The translations under genes and the position numbers were made by a program. A DNA stretch of 64,000 nucleotides from Cymbomonas tetramitiformis (Eukaryota; Chlorophyta; Pyramimonadophyceae; Pyramimonadales; Pyramimonadaceae): the NCBI GenBank assembly GCA_001247695.2, contig LGRX02034272.1, positions 1-64,000 on the forward strand, given 5' to 3'. Below, piece after piece: positions 11,758 through 22,419 of this stretch (position 1 is the stretch's first letter; each line of letters begins with the position of its first letter). Under the pieces are notes generated by a model. It made no database searches, had not been told where the DNA came from, and saw nothing but the letters and a program-made list of their open reading frames with translations.

Positions 11758-12068
11758 GGGCTTTGTTCGCCAGTATTCTACGCGCTGCTATTTCGAGGCA
11801 GTCGACGCGGTGCTGAGTATTGAAGAGAAGGGCCTCGAAAGAGGTACCTCTCACGTTGCTTTGATTCAAAAGACCTTGTGTGCTTTTGGAGATTACAGTT
11901 GGAATTGGGGGTGGCAATCGATGGGAGCGTGGAACGCCGGGCGGACCGAGGGGAATATTTACGCACAGAGGAATTTGAAGTTATGTTTACCTTGCGACAC
12001 GATTAGCTTTGCTGGTTGATGTTTACTTTGCTTGACAATGCTTCTAGGCCGCGCAGGCCCTTGTTTGC

Positions 12069-12752
12069 TGGGGGATAGTAGTTAGGGTTGCCGCTCGCGT
12101 GGGCGGTGTCGCACGTTCATTCTTTTGACTGTCTAGACGACGTGACAAACGCGACGCTTTTTTTACTATGGCTGGTGGGACGACGACGACGCTGGTGCTT
12201 GGGAGACTTGGGGTTGACGACTGGTTTTGGTGGTATGGAGTGGTGCGTCGAGGGCGTCAAGGGCACGAGCGCCGTCCACCTCTGCAATCTCGGGAGCAAG
12301 CCGGTGGTGAAGCACGGTGTGCTACTGAAATTACTGAGGTGTTGTTATTCCACCTGCAGGTAATTAATTCGTGGCGTTCACCTACTTGTGATTTTTTGTT
12401 GGTCTATTTTTTTCCGCTTCACGGAAGGAAATGGAGCTCAAAGAGGAAGTAAGTATGCTACGTTTGTCTGGAAATCTCTCGAGTTTGACTGAGGATGTTG
12501 TGGAGCCGGCAGTTTTCAAGGAGGTTGACTTGGGAGATGCGAAAGCACGCACGATCGGCGACGTTCCACGGAGGCGGCAGGCACACAGGAGGTTCATAGT
12601 TAGATCATATGACCTGTGCCATGAATTGTGGTTGGTAGCACGTTAAAACTACTATTCACTAGTATGAATTAAAGTAAGCTAGGATTATGAAGATCTCTGC
12701 TATGTGATGACTTGGGCTATGTTGTCCGAATTGCGAAAGAACAAACTAGACA
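12069..12752. repeat. LTR-like direct repeat, right copy
   Basis: This is the second member of the pair, 684 bp, starting TGGGGGATAGTAG and ending CAAACTAGACA. It differs from the left copy by scattered substitutions and the 67-bp gap, where short homology at the junction (CAC/GGAAGG) suggests a deletion. Confidence 0.55.
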
Positions 12753-14037
12753 GGGCCCGTTATACCTAAATGAACGTGTTAGCCGACAGTGAGATCTGTG
12801 GTTAACCGTTTAGTCTGTCCAATTTATTTCAGAAATATAGCACATATGAATTATCAAATTTGCTAACATTTCCCTCATCCGCTGCGCAGGCTTGCTTGCA
12901 AGCGAGCGCTCAGATGAGGGAAGCAACCCTAGCGGCAACGTGGAGGCGGTTGACATCCGCGTTTTCGCTAGACGTGTCAGTGCGCTGTCAGATGCTCAGA
13001 AATTGGTTTCTAGTTCGTATATGATATGTGCAATATGCATATGCTGTGCGGTATGCTTTCCTGTTGGGCGTGAGTCGAGATGGCTGGCTCGACTCACACC
13101 CATTACCCCCCCTCACAATAACCGTCTAGCGTCCTAATTCCTGGACGGATCATGTGCGCGCAATAAACATGTGGTTCCTAAGACACCTACGAAAAACACG
13201 AGTTCTATTGTGTTTGGCTTACGGCAGTATACCGAACACAACAGCGACTGAACAGTGACTTACGGTCCGGCTGTTAACCAGGGAGGTGGCAGCGATCGAG
13301 TGCAAACAGATTCTGTTTCTTTGCATGAATATCTGTTTCGGTCGAATAGCTTGGATGTGAGGTCGCACAGGTCATACACGTCATACTACCATAGATATCT
13401 GAATACAAAACTTTCTAACAGAATTCTTTTAGCAGGCTCGATCAGAATTATATGTGGATAGTCGAGGCGCAAGCTGGGGGTGATGAGGGGTGCTATGTGA
13501 ATAGTTATCTAATTTTGTTACACGTCTTGTTTGTCTCATTATACACAAATCAGTTATGGTAGGTTGAAGGTCTGTGCACAAGAAGGAAGAGCTCCCAGCT
13601 CTCTCTCGTTCATATAGCCTTGCTCCAGAGATTTATTTGCCAACTGTCATCAAATCTCTGATGCATATGAACCTGTCACCACCCCATTCCATTCCCATTA
13701 TAAAAATTGACAGCTAGGTCGTGGCCACCCTGAATTCAGTCATCGTCATGACATTCTGAATGCCGTCCACTTTTCGATGAAGCGACGAGTGAGATTCAAT
13801 TTCGATTGCTGACGTCATTTTATTTATTGAGAATTTACTTTCAATATGTTTGCCCAAATTTATTGCATCGAATGTACACGTCAGCTAAACACTTCTGATT
13901 GATCCTGCGTGTCACGGTCACATAATCGGTGACTTTTTCGCGTTGCGTCTGACCTCTGTCGCTTTTTGCAATAGATTGTCGTTCTGTACAGTCTCCTTGC
14001 TTGATTGCTATTTGTTAAATATGCAATTTTAACTTAA

Positions 14038-14277
14038 CTCCTATGCTGTTATGGCATTTGGAGTTTCTACGGCATGGTCGGCTAGACCGTTGCTTTTTGG
14101 TGCATATGAAAGCCATACGTGTTCGTGCTTGTAACCAAGTTCTTCTTGGCATCGTTAGGCACATTTTGAGCTATCGAATGCCTTGATAGGGGGTGTCTAA
14201 GGGGTCCGAATGGGCGTTTGTGGGGGGTAAATCGGTCGATTTGACACGCGGAAACGCCGGAGATTCCAGCATAGGAG
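14038..14277. mobile_element. TTAA-flanked miniature element, copy 1 (240 bp)
   Basis: The ends are CTCCTATGCTG and CAGCATAGGAG, flanked on both sides by TTAA. The related sites at about 10,820 (AGCTTAAGGCGG) and 43,830 (AACTCAAGGCGG) lack the element and have a single TTAA-like target. The insertion and its TTAA duplication can therefore be read directly. TTAA targeting is typical of piggyBac-type transposition. No coding capacity. Confidence 0.85.
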
Positions 14278-14649
14278 TTAAGCCGGAACGCTTCCGCCCC
14301 CCCGCAGTGTGCCCCGCCCAGTGAAGTAAAGATCTCTAAGATCATGTATTAATCTAAGTATCCTATTGCTATAAAATATTATCACATATTCATACTGAGC
14401 GTGTTGGTACCCGTTTCACCTAGGATGATAACCTATATCACATCTTTTGGAGGTTTCAAAATCCTGAAATTCTGCCCGTTTTACCCAAATGAACGTGTCA
14501 GCCCACTGCGAGATGTGTGGCTGACCGTTCAGTCTGTACAATTCATTCCTGAAATATAACGCATACGAAATACTATTTTTGCTATCGCTTTCCTCATCCG
14601 ATACGCATACTCGCTTGCAGTCGAGAGCGCGAATGAGGGAAGAAACCCT

Positions 14650-15330
14650 AGCGGAAATGTGGATGCGGTTGCCATCCGCGTTTCCGCCACAAGTAACAGC
14701 GCACTGTGAGATGCTCAAAATATGCTGCATATGTGTATGCGATATATGTAATATGCTGTGCAGTGCTGTATGCGTCCCTGCTGGGCGTGAGTCGAGATGG
14801 CTGGCTCGACTCACACCCATTTACCCCCCCTCATAAGAACCGTCCAGCATCCTGATTACTGGACGGATGTTGCTTGCGCAAAAAATAAGTTGTTCCTAAA
14901 ACTAATTATAATGCGTATGCAAAGTTATGTTGTGTTCGGTATCGGTCAGTATACCAAAAACAACAGCTGCTGCATAGTGACTTACGGGGCACGGAAATGT
15001 GGATGCGGTTGCCATCCGCGTTTCCGCTACATGTAACAGCGCACTGTGAGATGCTCAAAATATGTTGCATATGTGTATGCGATGTATGTAATATGCTGTG
15101 CAGTGGTGTATGCGTCTCTGCTGGGCGTGAGTCGAGATGGCTGGCTCGACTCACGCCCATTACCCCCCCATCACAAGAACCGTCCAGCATCCTGATTACT
15201 GGACAGATGTTGCTCGCGCAAACAATATATTGTTCCTAACACTAATTAGAATGCGTATGCAAAGTTATGTTGTGTTCGGTATCGGTCAGTATACCGAAAT
15301 CAACAGCTGCTGCATAGTGACTTACGGGGC
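14650..15330. repeat. Hairpin unit, two tandem copies (about 340 bp each)
   Basis: Units at about 14,650-14,995 and 14,996-15,330 each contain four inverted repeats: GCGGAAATGTGGATG/CATCCGCGTTTCCGC, TGGGCGTGAGTCGAG/CTCGACTCACGCCCA (15-bp arms), CCGTCCAG/CTGGACGG, and TTCGGTAT/ATACCGAA. Each ends in CAGTGACTTACGG. The same unit occurs at about 12,930-13,262, 44,206-44,548 and 44,549-44,878. Arm differences between copies are partly compensated (GGCTCGACTCACACCC versus ACGCCC). Confidence 0.8.
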
Positions 15331-16560
15331 GCTGTGCAACTTAAGCAGGCTCGCATATGTGGCTCTCTCCCTCTCTCTCTCTCGCAATCTTACTTGACCC
15401 CAAAAGTTTGTATAAATGCCATTCCATACCAAATGCAGCATACGCAACCCGAAATCACTTTATTACTGTACGCAGGATTGAATTAGAAATTATAATGATT
15501 TTAGTTGACGGTTAAGATGAATAAATTTAGATAGCTTTATACTGATAGTCAGAAACGATGGTTTATTGCGCCAGCACATCGACAGACATGTCGGACGTCT
15601 GATATTTCAGACCTCTACTCGCCAATAGCACTACTCACATTCAAGGAATCCATTATCACTGAAATAGGCAATGAAATGAATTTTAAACATTCCTAGTAAT
15701 TACCTTCGCCGTAAGATTTATTTTCATTTTATCCTGCGTCCTCAGTTTGATCCAGATTTTGTTTCAGATTCTGCTGTCTCATGCTCATGGTTGCTGCCAA
15801 AAATTGACTGAAATTGGCCGATACATGCCGCTGCACACTGTTAACACAATACCATGTGACACAGGCGGCGCTGTGACACAACGTTCAGGTGGCCACGACC
15901 TAGCGGTATGAATTTTTGTCTCGATCAGAAAGTGGTGCACATTGCACCATGACAGCTATCCTACTGTACCCAAGCTACGTACTTGGTATTACTTCTGAAC
16001 TGTCGCACTTCAGTGTCAGTATCTAAACTGGTCACGACTTCTCATACAGCATGATCATATCGCTTGTGTCGTCATGTCATGTTATCATCATGTCATGCTG
16101 TCATCGGTCATCACGGCATGCTGTCATCATATCACCAAGCAAGCCATACTATCACCAGCTCATACTGCCATCCGTCGTACTACGTGTCCCCTAGTACAAC
16201 TCCCCCTTAGGTGTGAATCGTCCTTGCGAACACTAAGAAGTTGGCTATTCACTATATGTGCTATTGCTATCCGCTCAGCAAGGTCCATCTGCTGAATGGA
16301 GCTGGCGGAGTGCTTCCTTGAGATCTCGCTGCCAACGCTCATCTCAGTTCCACACCCAGTCGGCACCCAATATCTAAGGCAGGTCTTTAACATGGCTGAC
16401 GGCCATGTTAGCTTTCTCAATGTCCTTTCTAATCATGAACGCTGAGACACGATCTCCTTGTAGTCATTTATGACGGACCTAGAGAGCCGTTTGCCGCCTC
16501 AGTCTTCACTCTACCGTCGCGGGCTTGTGGGTGCTGAACTCGGTTCCATCTTCCCTAAAA
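15331..16560. other. Intergenic, no gene seen
   Basis: Contains a CT microsatellite at about 15,362-15,385, the right terminus of the TIR element, and an array of CATGTCAT/TCATCA-like short repeats at about 16,070-16,145. No coding frame with family resemblance is seen. Confidence 0.4.
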
Positions 16561-17327
16561 GGACCAGAAGGGTGTAGCTTGGCAATGTGGTTGCGGGTAC
16601 CGTCGGCTCATGCTGCACTAGATCGCTGTCATTCGCGCAGCGCTCAGCGTTATGGTCTCGCGCCGCGTCACGACTACAGACACCAGTGGCTCCATGCTGC
16701 ACAAGGTCACTGCTGGTGGCGGCTGTTGGCTGCGTGTTGCCTTCCACCGTGGCTTCAGGCACCGGCAGCTTCATGCTATCCTGCGTCATAGCTGCGAGCA
16801 ACAGAGTCGGAGGCTGCTGTTTCACATCACGCTACAGCAATCTGCACGGTACGTTGCGGCAATGGCTGCCTGCCATGCTCAGCAGCTGCTGGCTGCGCAC
16901 CACACAACTCCGTGGTCGTGCACTGCATCATCATCAGCAACTTCCTGTTGATGGGTTGCTGCCGGCTGCATATCGCGCTGCACTGTGGCTTTGGGTGCCT
17001 GCAGCGCAATGCCGCTCCAGACCGCTGCCGGCTGCATATCGCGCTGCACTGTGGCTTTGGGCGTCTGCAGCGCAATGCCGCTCCAGACCGCTGCCGGCTG
17101 CATATCGCGCTGCACTGTGGCTTTGGGCGTCTGCAGCGCAATGCCATTCCAGACCGCTGCCGGCTGTGCATTGCGCTCGTCCGTGATCGCGCTCTGCATG
17201 CATCGACGCCTACAGCTCCACATCGCGTCGTCGCCGCTCGCGAGGTACGCTGCACCGCGGTCAACTCCTCAGTGGACACTTCAAGCCGAGTGCTCCACTG
17301 CACCGCCGTCAGTGGCTACTATCCGAC
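16560..17327. repeat. GC-rich dispersed segment with internal tandem repeat
   Basis: Sequence rich in GCTGCAC, CTCCGTGGT and TGCATCAT resembles the segments at 20,124-20,703 and 35,030-35,560. From about 16,957 to 17,170 a 61-62-bp unit (CCGCTGCCGGCTGCATATCG onward) repeats about three and a half times. Open frames on both strands reflect composition and lack of stops, not a gene I can name. Confidence 0.6.
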
Positions 17328-17375
17328 AGTCCTTTGAGAAGGACTAGATTGGAATCTGGTCCTTTGAGAAGGACT
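17328..17375. repeat. Two copies of an 18-bp palindrome
   Basis: AGTCCTTTGAGAAGGACT at 17,328-17,345 and GGTCCTTTGAGAAGGACT at 17,358-17,375. Further copies are at 19,899-19,916 and 20,104-20,121. The 17.33-kb copy is preceded by GGCTACTATCCGAC and the 20.10-kb copy is followed by GTCGGATAGTAGCC, so these two look like opposite-facing ends of one element type. Confidence 0.7.
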
Positions 17376-17674
17376 TGTGCCGCATAATATTTTTAGGCAA
17401 CGTAGCCAATAGCGCAGACCCTGGCCCCCGAAATATATCACCAATATGACCTAAAGTAAGTTGTCTTACTCCCCATAGGCCACCAGACCACGTAGGTTGT
17501 TGTGGTTGGGCGCTGGAGTGGCAAGGACCATTCCTTTTCACATGATATTGCTTAAACTCGATACCATGATTTCGATAGCTCGACTTCTCGAATTTTTTGG
17601 TGCTATCTCAAGAAGCCATATGGGCATGGTGAGTGGCAATATTTCATCCATATGGTATACCCAATGGTCATTAA

Positions 17675-17914
17675 CTCCTATGCTGGAATCTCCCGCGTTT
17701 CCGCGTGTCAAATCGACCGATTTACCCCCCACAAACGCTCATTCGGACCCCTTAGACACCCCCTATCAAGGCATTCGATAGCTCAAAATGTGCCTAACGA
17801 TGCCAAGAAGAACTTGGTTGCAAGCACGAACACGTATGACTTTCATATGCACCAAGAAGCAACGGTCTAGCCGACCATGCCGTAGAAACTCCAAATGCCA
17901 TAACAGCATAGGAG
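17675..17914. mobile_element. TTAA-flanked miniature element, copy 2, inverted (240 bp)
   Basis: This has the same element length and CTCCTATGCTG/CAGCATAGGAG ends as copy 1 at 14,038-14,277, in opposite orientation. It is again flanked by TTAA on both sides (17,671-17,674 and 17,915-17,918). Similarity to copy 1 is about 95% by eye. Confidence 0.85.
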
Positions 17915-18231
17915 TTAAGCTTTATAGCTACCTAGCATCGGGTTATTGGCCAGTGCCAATGGTTCTAACGAACAAGGGTAGCATGCAAGGTTTAAGTTGG
18001 TTAGAATAACGTTACATGTGGGTGAGAGCGGTGGCATTAGGTTCGCATTCTCGCCAAGTATGCACATTGGTCTCAACCATGTCCACACCCCCATACACTT
18101 TCTGCGCACAAAAGACAACTTTTCGATGTAAAAGTCCCTTGGTTGGTGGACTGAGTTCATTCAAGTTGATTCCGCTCCGTGCTAGGCAATCGTGAGGGGA
18201 AATCGTTCCCCTCAAATCTAGGACCCTCACA

Positions 18232-19500
18232 ACTAGCGCTCCGATACTTCCGCCATCCACGTTTATCTCACCGCATATCGGTGGGTAGTGGTTTGCAATA
18301 CCATTTTAGACTACCCCAAGCATCGACGTCCGCCGATGTCGCGGTTTGGATTGCACACGCCACGCGGGACTAGGGATGCCGACCATGCCAGTGTACCAGT
18401 GTACCAGTACACACGCATGCACAAGTAGCACTCCAACACTCGACCGCAACACCCCTCTAGCGCCACACATCGCTCGGTAATGTTTTGTTATGGCATTTTG
18501 GACTACACTTAGCATCGTCGTGCCCCTATACCCCGCCATTGGCTGTGCACCAATGCGCTAGGAGTATTCCTGGGGCACACTGCCAGTATATTAGTACGCG
18601 TACACAAGTAGCACCCCGATACTTCCGCCATCCACGTTTATATCACCGCATATCGGTGGGTACGAAGTGGTTTGCAATACCATTTTAGACTACCCCAAGC
18701 ATCGACGTCCGCCGATGTCGCGGTTTGGAGTGCACACGCCACGCGGGACTAGGGATGCCGACCATGCCAGTGTACCAGTGTACCAGTACACGCATGCACA
18801 ACAAGTAGCACTCCAACACTCGACCCTAGCACCCCTCTAGCGCCACACATCGTTCGGTAATGCTTTGTTATGGCATTTTGGACTACACTTAGCATCGTCG
18901 TGCCCCTATACCCCGCCATTGGCTGCGCACCAATGCGCTAGGAGTATTCTTGGGGCACACTGCCAGTATATTAGTACGTGTACACAAGTAGCACCCCGAT
19001 ACTTCCGCCATCCACGTTTATATCACCGCATATCGATGCACGGGTAGTGGTTTGCAATACCATTTTAGACTACCCCAAGCATCGACGTCCGCCGATGTCG
19101 CGGTTTGGAGTAGTGCACACGCCACGCGGGACTAGGGATGCCGACCATGCCAGTGTACCAGTGTACCAGTACACGCATACACAAGTAGCACTCCAACACT
19201 CGACCCTAACACCCCTCTAGCGCCACACATCGCTCGGTAATAATGTTTTGTTATGACATTTTGGACTACACTTAGCATCGTCGTGCCCCTATACCCCGCC
19301 ATTGGCTGCGCACCAATGCGCTAGGAGTATTCTTGGGGCACACTGCCAGTATATTAGTACGCGTACACAAGTAGCACCCCGATACTTCCGCCATCCACTT
19401 GTATATCACCGCATATCGGTGGGTAGTGGTTTGCAATACCATTTTAGACTACACCAAGCATCGACGTCCGCCGATGTCGCGGTTTAGAGTGCACACACTA
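18232..19500. repeat. 380-bp satellite, about 3.3 copies
   Basis: The landmark CACTCCAACACTCGACC recurs at 18,429, 18,809 and 19,189, exactly 380 bp apart each time, although individual units carry small compensating indels. Each unit contains a CCAGTGTACCAGTGTACCAG sub-repeat and TAGTACGCGTACAC. No coding potential. Confidence 0.9.
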
Positions 19501-20101
19501 AGGTGCCTAGGGGACGGAGCCACCGTGATTGCCACTGTACTCGGTATGCATACTGTTGCGTGGGAGCCCAATAGTGCATCTGTGTGTGATTGTACGAGTG
19601 CAAGCACATACGAGTACGATGAACATACATTACTTGAATTTTTAAACTTTAAAAACAGCATTTAGATCATTAATATCGAAGTTTGACACATAAATATTAA
19701 TGTGTCACAAAGTGAAAATTTCCAAAATCAGCATTTCCGTTCCCCCCCCTTGGTTATGGCACCCGATGAGGACCACATATCGGTCCCATATGTGAACTAT
19801 CGTTATGGAGCTTTAGATTGACTCATATCTTCGAACTTTATATGGGGGTACACCCTTCCAAGTCCATTTATCGAGTCGTAAATGACGGTACCGCAACTAG
19901 TCCTTTGAGAAGGACCAAGGAAATTAATTAATTTTCAGGCAAAATACCCATCAAAAGTGTGCCTCATTCTTGGGTACATTAACATGAAACTAGATGCTCA
20001 CAATAGAATAGGCACCTTTCCCGTGTCATAAATGAATTTTCTAAGCATAGAGTTGACCTCTAGAACCCAATATATAGTCGAGTCATTACATACGTTTCCG
20101 T
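19500..20101. other. Intergenic AT-rich spacer with palindrome
   Basis: A palindrome copy lies at about 19,897-19,916 (CTAGTCCTTTGAGAAGGACC). The remainder holds no gene or repeat that I recognise. Confidence 0.4.
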
Positions 20102-20703
20102 CTAGTCCTTTGAGAAGGACTAGAATGTCGGATAGTAGCCATCGGTTGCGAGCTGCGCTGCACGTTGGCACCATGCTCTTCATTGGCACCTGCAGCCTCA
20201 TAACGCGTTGGGCTGTCGCCAACTGTATGCCACCTTTCGTCGAGGCTGCGGGCACTCGCGACTCCACGCTGTACTGGATTACCGCTGGCTGGGCGCAACC
20301 AACCCAAGAAACTTGTCGGCACCTGCAACTCCACATCACACTGGGTCGCTGCAGGCTGAACATCGTCCCTTGTGGGTCCCGGCGATTCCATGCTCTGTGA
20401 GGCTACCGCCGAGGGCGCTCGGCCCTCAGCCGTGCCCACGCACTGTGTCGGCACCTGTGGCCCTAGATTGGCGCTGGCTTCGCGCCATGCCTTGCCTCGA
20501 CCACACGCTGTGTTGGCGTCTGTGGCCCCACATTGCAATGGGTGGTCACTCGTTGCACCTTGCCCACTGCTGTAGCTGCGAGCACTCGTGGTGTTGGCTC
20601 CATGTGCATGTCTCCGCGCTTCGCGAGGCCGCTCAATGTTGAAGCTGAAGCGTATTCCCCCCCCCGCTGCGGGTGGAGAGGCCATACCAGATTGAGGCTG
20701 CTT
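20102..20703. repeat. GC-rich dispersed segment, truncated by the gypsy insertion
   Basis: Begins with the palindrome CTAGTCCTTTGAGAAGGACT, then GTCGGATAGTAGCC, and continues as the GC-rich family also seen at 16.6-17.3 and 35.0-35.6 kb. It ends at the TGCTT target duplication of the gypsy element. Confidence 0.55.
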
Positions 20704-21168
20704 TGTCACGGGCATACAAATGCATATACGAAGTTTCAGAGTATTCGGATACGAATCGATATATATATCACAACCGGTGATTATGCAATACGGCCCGTGT
20801 TACGAAAACGTTTTTATTCTGTAACTAAGCTCCCAAAGGAATCGTGTTTCATCACTATATAGCACAGACTGTTCGGCTAGTTTCTCTCGTCACAGGAATC
20901 CCTGTTTTTCCCCAACCTGCGCCGCCATAAATGTCATCTCTACCGTCATCTGTCACGGTATTGTACCGACACCGTTGATTCTGTCATAATCGTTCCTAAT
21001 AATATTTCTATCGTTCACAATTCTGCCAGAGAGATAACATTTACTGATTTTGCATTCTTCATCCACGATCTCAGATTCCCTATCAATATTTCTCCCAATA
21101 TGCCGGTAATCTGAATCGGATCCCCCTTCCGTGGGGGTAATTGGCAGTCTATCTTGCCCCCTGGCACA
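20704..21168 (-). repeat. 3' LTR of the gypsy element
   Basis: 465 bp. On the minus strand it starts TGTGCCAGGGGGC and ends GCCCGTGACA. It is preceded on that strand by a polypurine tract. Confidence 0.95.
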
Positions 21169-21183
21169 ACTCTCCCCCCCTTA
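21169..21183 (-). promoter_or_regulatory. Polypurine tract
   Basis: On the minus strand AAGGGGGGGAGAGT lies directly before the 3' LTR. It overlaps the TAA stop of the methyltransferase frame, so the coding region reaches the end of the internal domain. Confidence 0.85.
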
Positions 21184-22419
21184 GGGGTGGCTTTCTCCTG
21201 ATGTCAACCCAGCATCTTCATCACCTGTATTCCTGGGAAATAATCGCTGAAATAAGGTTCTCAGTAACTTAGCAGGTATAGGATATACTGCGCGAGATTT
21301 CTGCATCCCTTGCTGATCTGGATGAGGTCCTAGTTGAGCGGTAAGGGGGTGCACTCCAGTTGCCCATTTACATGGGCACGGAGTCTGCGAGGTCCATTCC
21401 CGCAGTGGTACGCTGGGCGGCGCATTAGTCCAGATACAAGTAGGTTTCTTATACTTCTCCCCGTACATACAATATGAGCAAAACAAGGGGGTAGGTAATT
21501 GATCCACTACAGGTCTGAATCGCAAAGCATTGGGATATCGCCCTTTTGGATTTTCCAGAAACCAATAGCGCGGTCTGAGATATTCAATGATATCAAGGGT
21601 GCGTTCTACACAAGCATCTGCAGATATTAAATCTGGTGGTCCTCCAGTAGTTCGCGCTTGACTATATTGGGTACACGGTGGACTCGCCCATATTACATCA
21701 AAATATCCAGGAGGGTAATAGCTCCAATATTCCCAATCTTCAATTCTGGTGACATGCGTAGATCGCCAGAACTTATCAGAATGTAAAGATACTGTCTGTG
21801 CCTGAGGGAAGCATTCTGAGAAGGATCTTTGAACTGAGCCAGTGCCACTGAAGAGTACCAGTATTCTGATAGGTTTTACTGAAACTGGCGATAACTCAGT
21901 CACATACGCCACTTCTCCAGAATCGGTAAAGTGTTGTTCTTCCCATGAAAGACACGCACTCGCAGAGCTGTTAGACATACCCCAGAATTGCGCTGATAAT
22001 TGCTGCACTAATGTCCCTCTGCCCGCTGTCATCATCAACGCAGCATTCTGATGTCGTCGATGTTCTCTTCTCCGCGCAGCTGAATCTCTGACCTGCTGCT
22101 CCATTGCTAGGCGTCTCTCTTCAAAATCCCGCAACTGTTGTAATGGGGCACCACGCTCTAACTTATCACGCGTTCTCCACTGATCATGGGCTTTAGAGAA
22201 CCCGGTCCATCGCACCTTCCATTCCTCTATTTCTTTGCCCCTGCTCACGCGTACGCGTCGGCTCAGGATTTTCTCTACATGAGCCTCCTTCTGTCCGTCC
22301 ACCATCACTGCTTCAGGTGTCACTGTCTGCTGTCGCAGAGCGAAAGTGTCCTCTCCACCTGTGTAGGGTTTCAATCTGTGCTGCGCGAACACGTCATGTA
22401 CTCTCCAATGTGGGGGCAC
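21181..22419 (-). CDS. Integrase C-terminus, chromodomain and C5-cytosine methyltransferase
   Basis: 412 codons in a frame one base off the preceding pol frame. Residues 1-20 (PPHWRVHDVFAQHRLKPY) are the usual end of a gypsy integrase. Residues about 47-93 are a chromodomain (VEKIL...EWKVRWTGF...W). After a basic helical linker, about 185-390 form a C5 methyltransferase core: motif I LVLFSGTGSVQRSF (S-adenosylmethionine binding, 187-200), motif IV ASPPCTQYS with the candidate nucleophile Cys249, motif VI WFLENPKGR with Glu289, and a KPTCIWTN segment near 323-332 that in phage-type enzymes sits around motif VIII. A large target-recognition region is not obvious. The family methylates C5 of cytosine in DNA; activity here is inferred from intact motifs. 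The stop is TAA at the polypurine tract. Confidence 0.9.
   Translation of the reverse strand: MPPHWRVHDVFAQHRLKPYTGGEDTFALRQQTVTPEAVMVDGQKEAHVEKILSRRVRVSRGKEIEEWKVRWTGFSKAHDQWRTRDKLERGAPLQQLRDFEERRLAMEQQVRDSAARRREHRRHQNAALMMTAGRGTLVQQLSAQFWGMSNSSASACLSWEEQHFTDSGEVAYVTELSPVSVKPIRILVLFSGTGSVQRSFSECFPQAQTVSLHSDKFWRSTHVTRIEDWEYWSYYPPGYFDVIWASPPCTQYSQARTTGGPPDLISADACVERTLDIIEYLRPRYWFLENPKGRYPNALRFRPVVDQLPTPLFCSYCMYGEKYKKPTCIWTNAPPSVPLREWTSQTPCPCKWATGVHPLTAQLGPHPDQQGMQKSRAVYPIPAKLLRTLFQRLFPRNTGDEDAGLTSGESHP

Larger units (their letters stand above)
10690..13262. repeat. Hairpin-rich dispersed family, copy C, split by an insertion
   Basis: 10,800-11,006 and 12,753-13,262 together match the copies at about 14,000-15,330 and 43,800-44,880. 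The match starts at GTTAAATATGCAA..TTAAGGCGGAA and ends with the hairpin unit before CAGTGACTTACGG. The 1.75-kb segment in between (11,007-12,752) is absent from the other copies and is therefore an insertion. Confidence 0.7.
13713..15904. mobile_element. Candidate non-autonomous DNA element with 17-bp terminal inverted repeats
   Basis: GCTAGGTCGTGGCCACC at 13,713-13,729 is exactly reversed at 15,888-15,904. In between are hairpin-family copy A (from about 13,900), a nested TTAA miniature element and two hairpin units. No transposase is present and the target duplication is not clear. Copy B near 43.7 kb lacks recognisable versions of these ends. Confidence 0.45.

Noticed and set aside
11106..12646. 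Two copies of a host gene encoded by the duplicated frames.
   Set aside because: The frames are cut by plausible donors, differ by a 67-bp gap, match no family and lie inside an LTR-like repeat pair.
16511..17347. Several overlapping open frames in the GC-rich segment.
   Set aside because: Open on both strands, driven by a 61-bp tandem repeat and base composition; no family resemblance.
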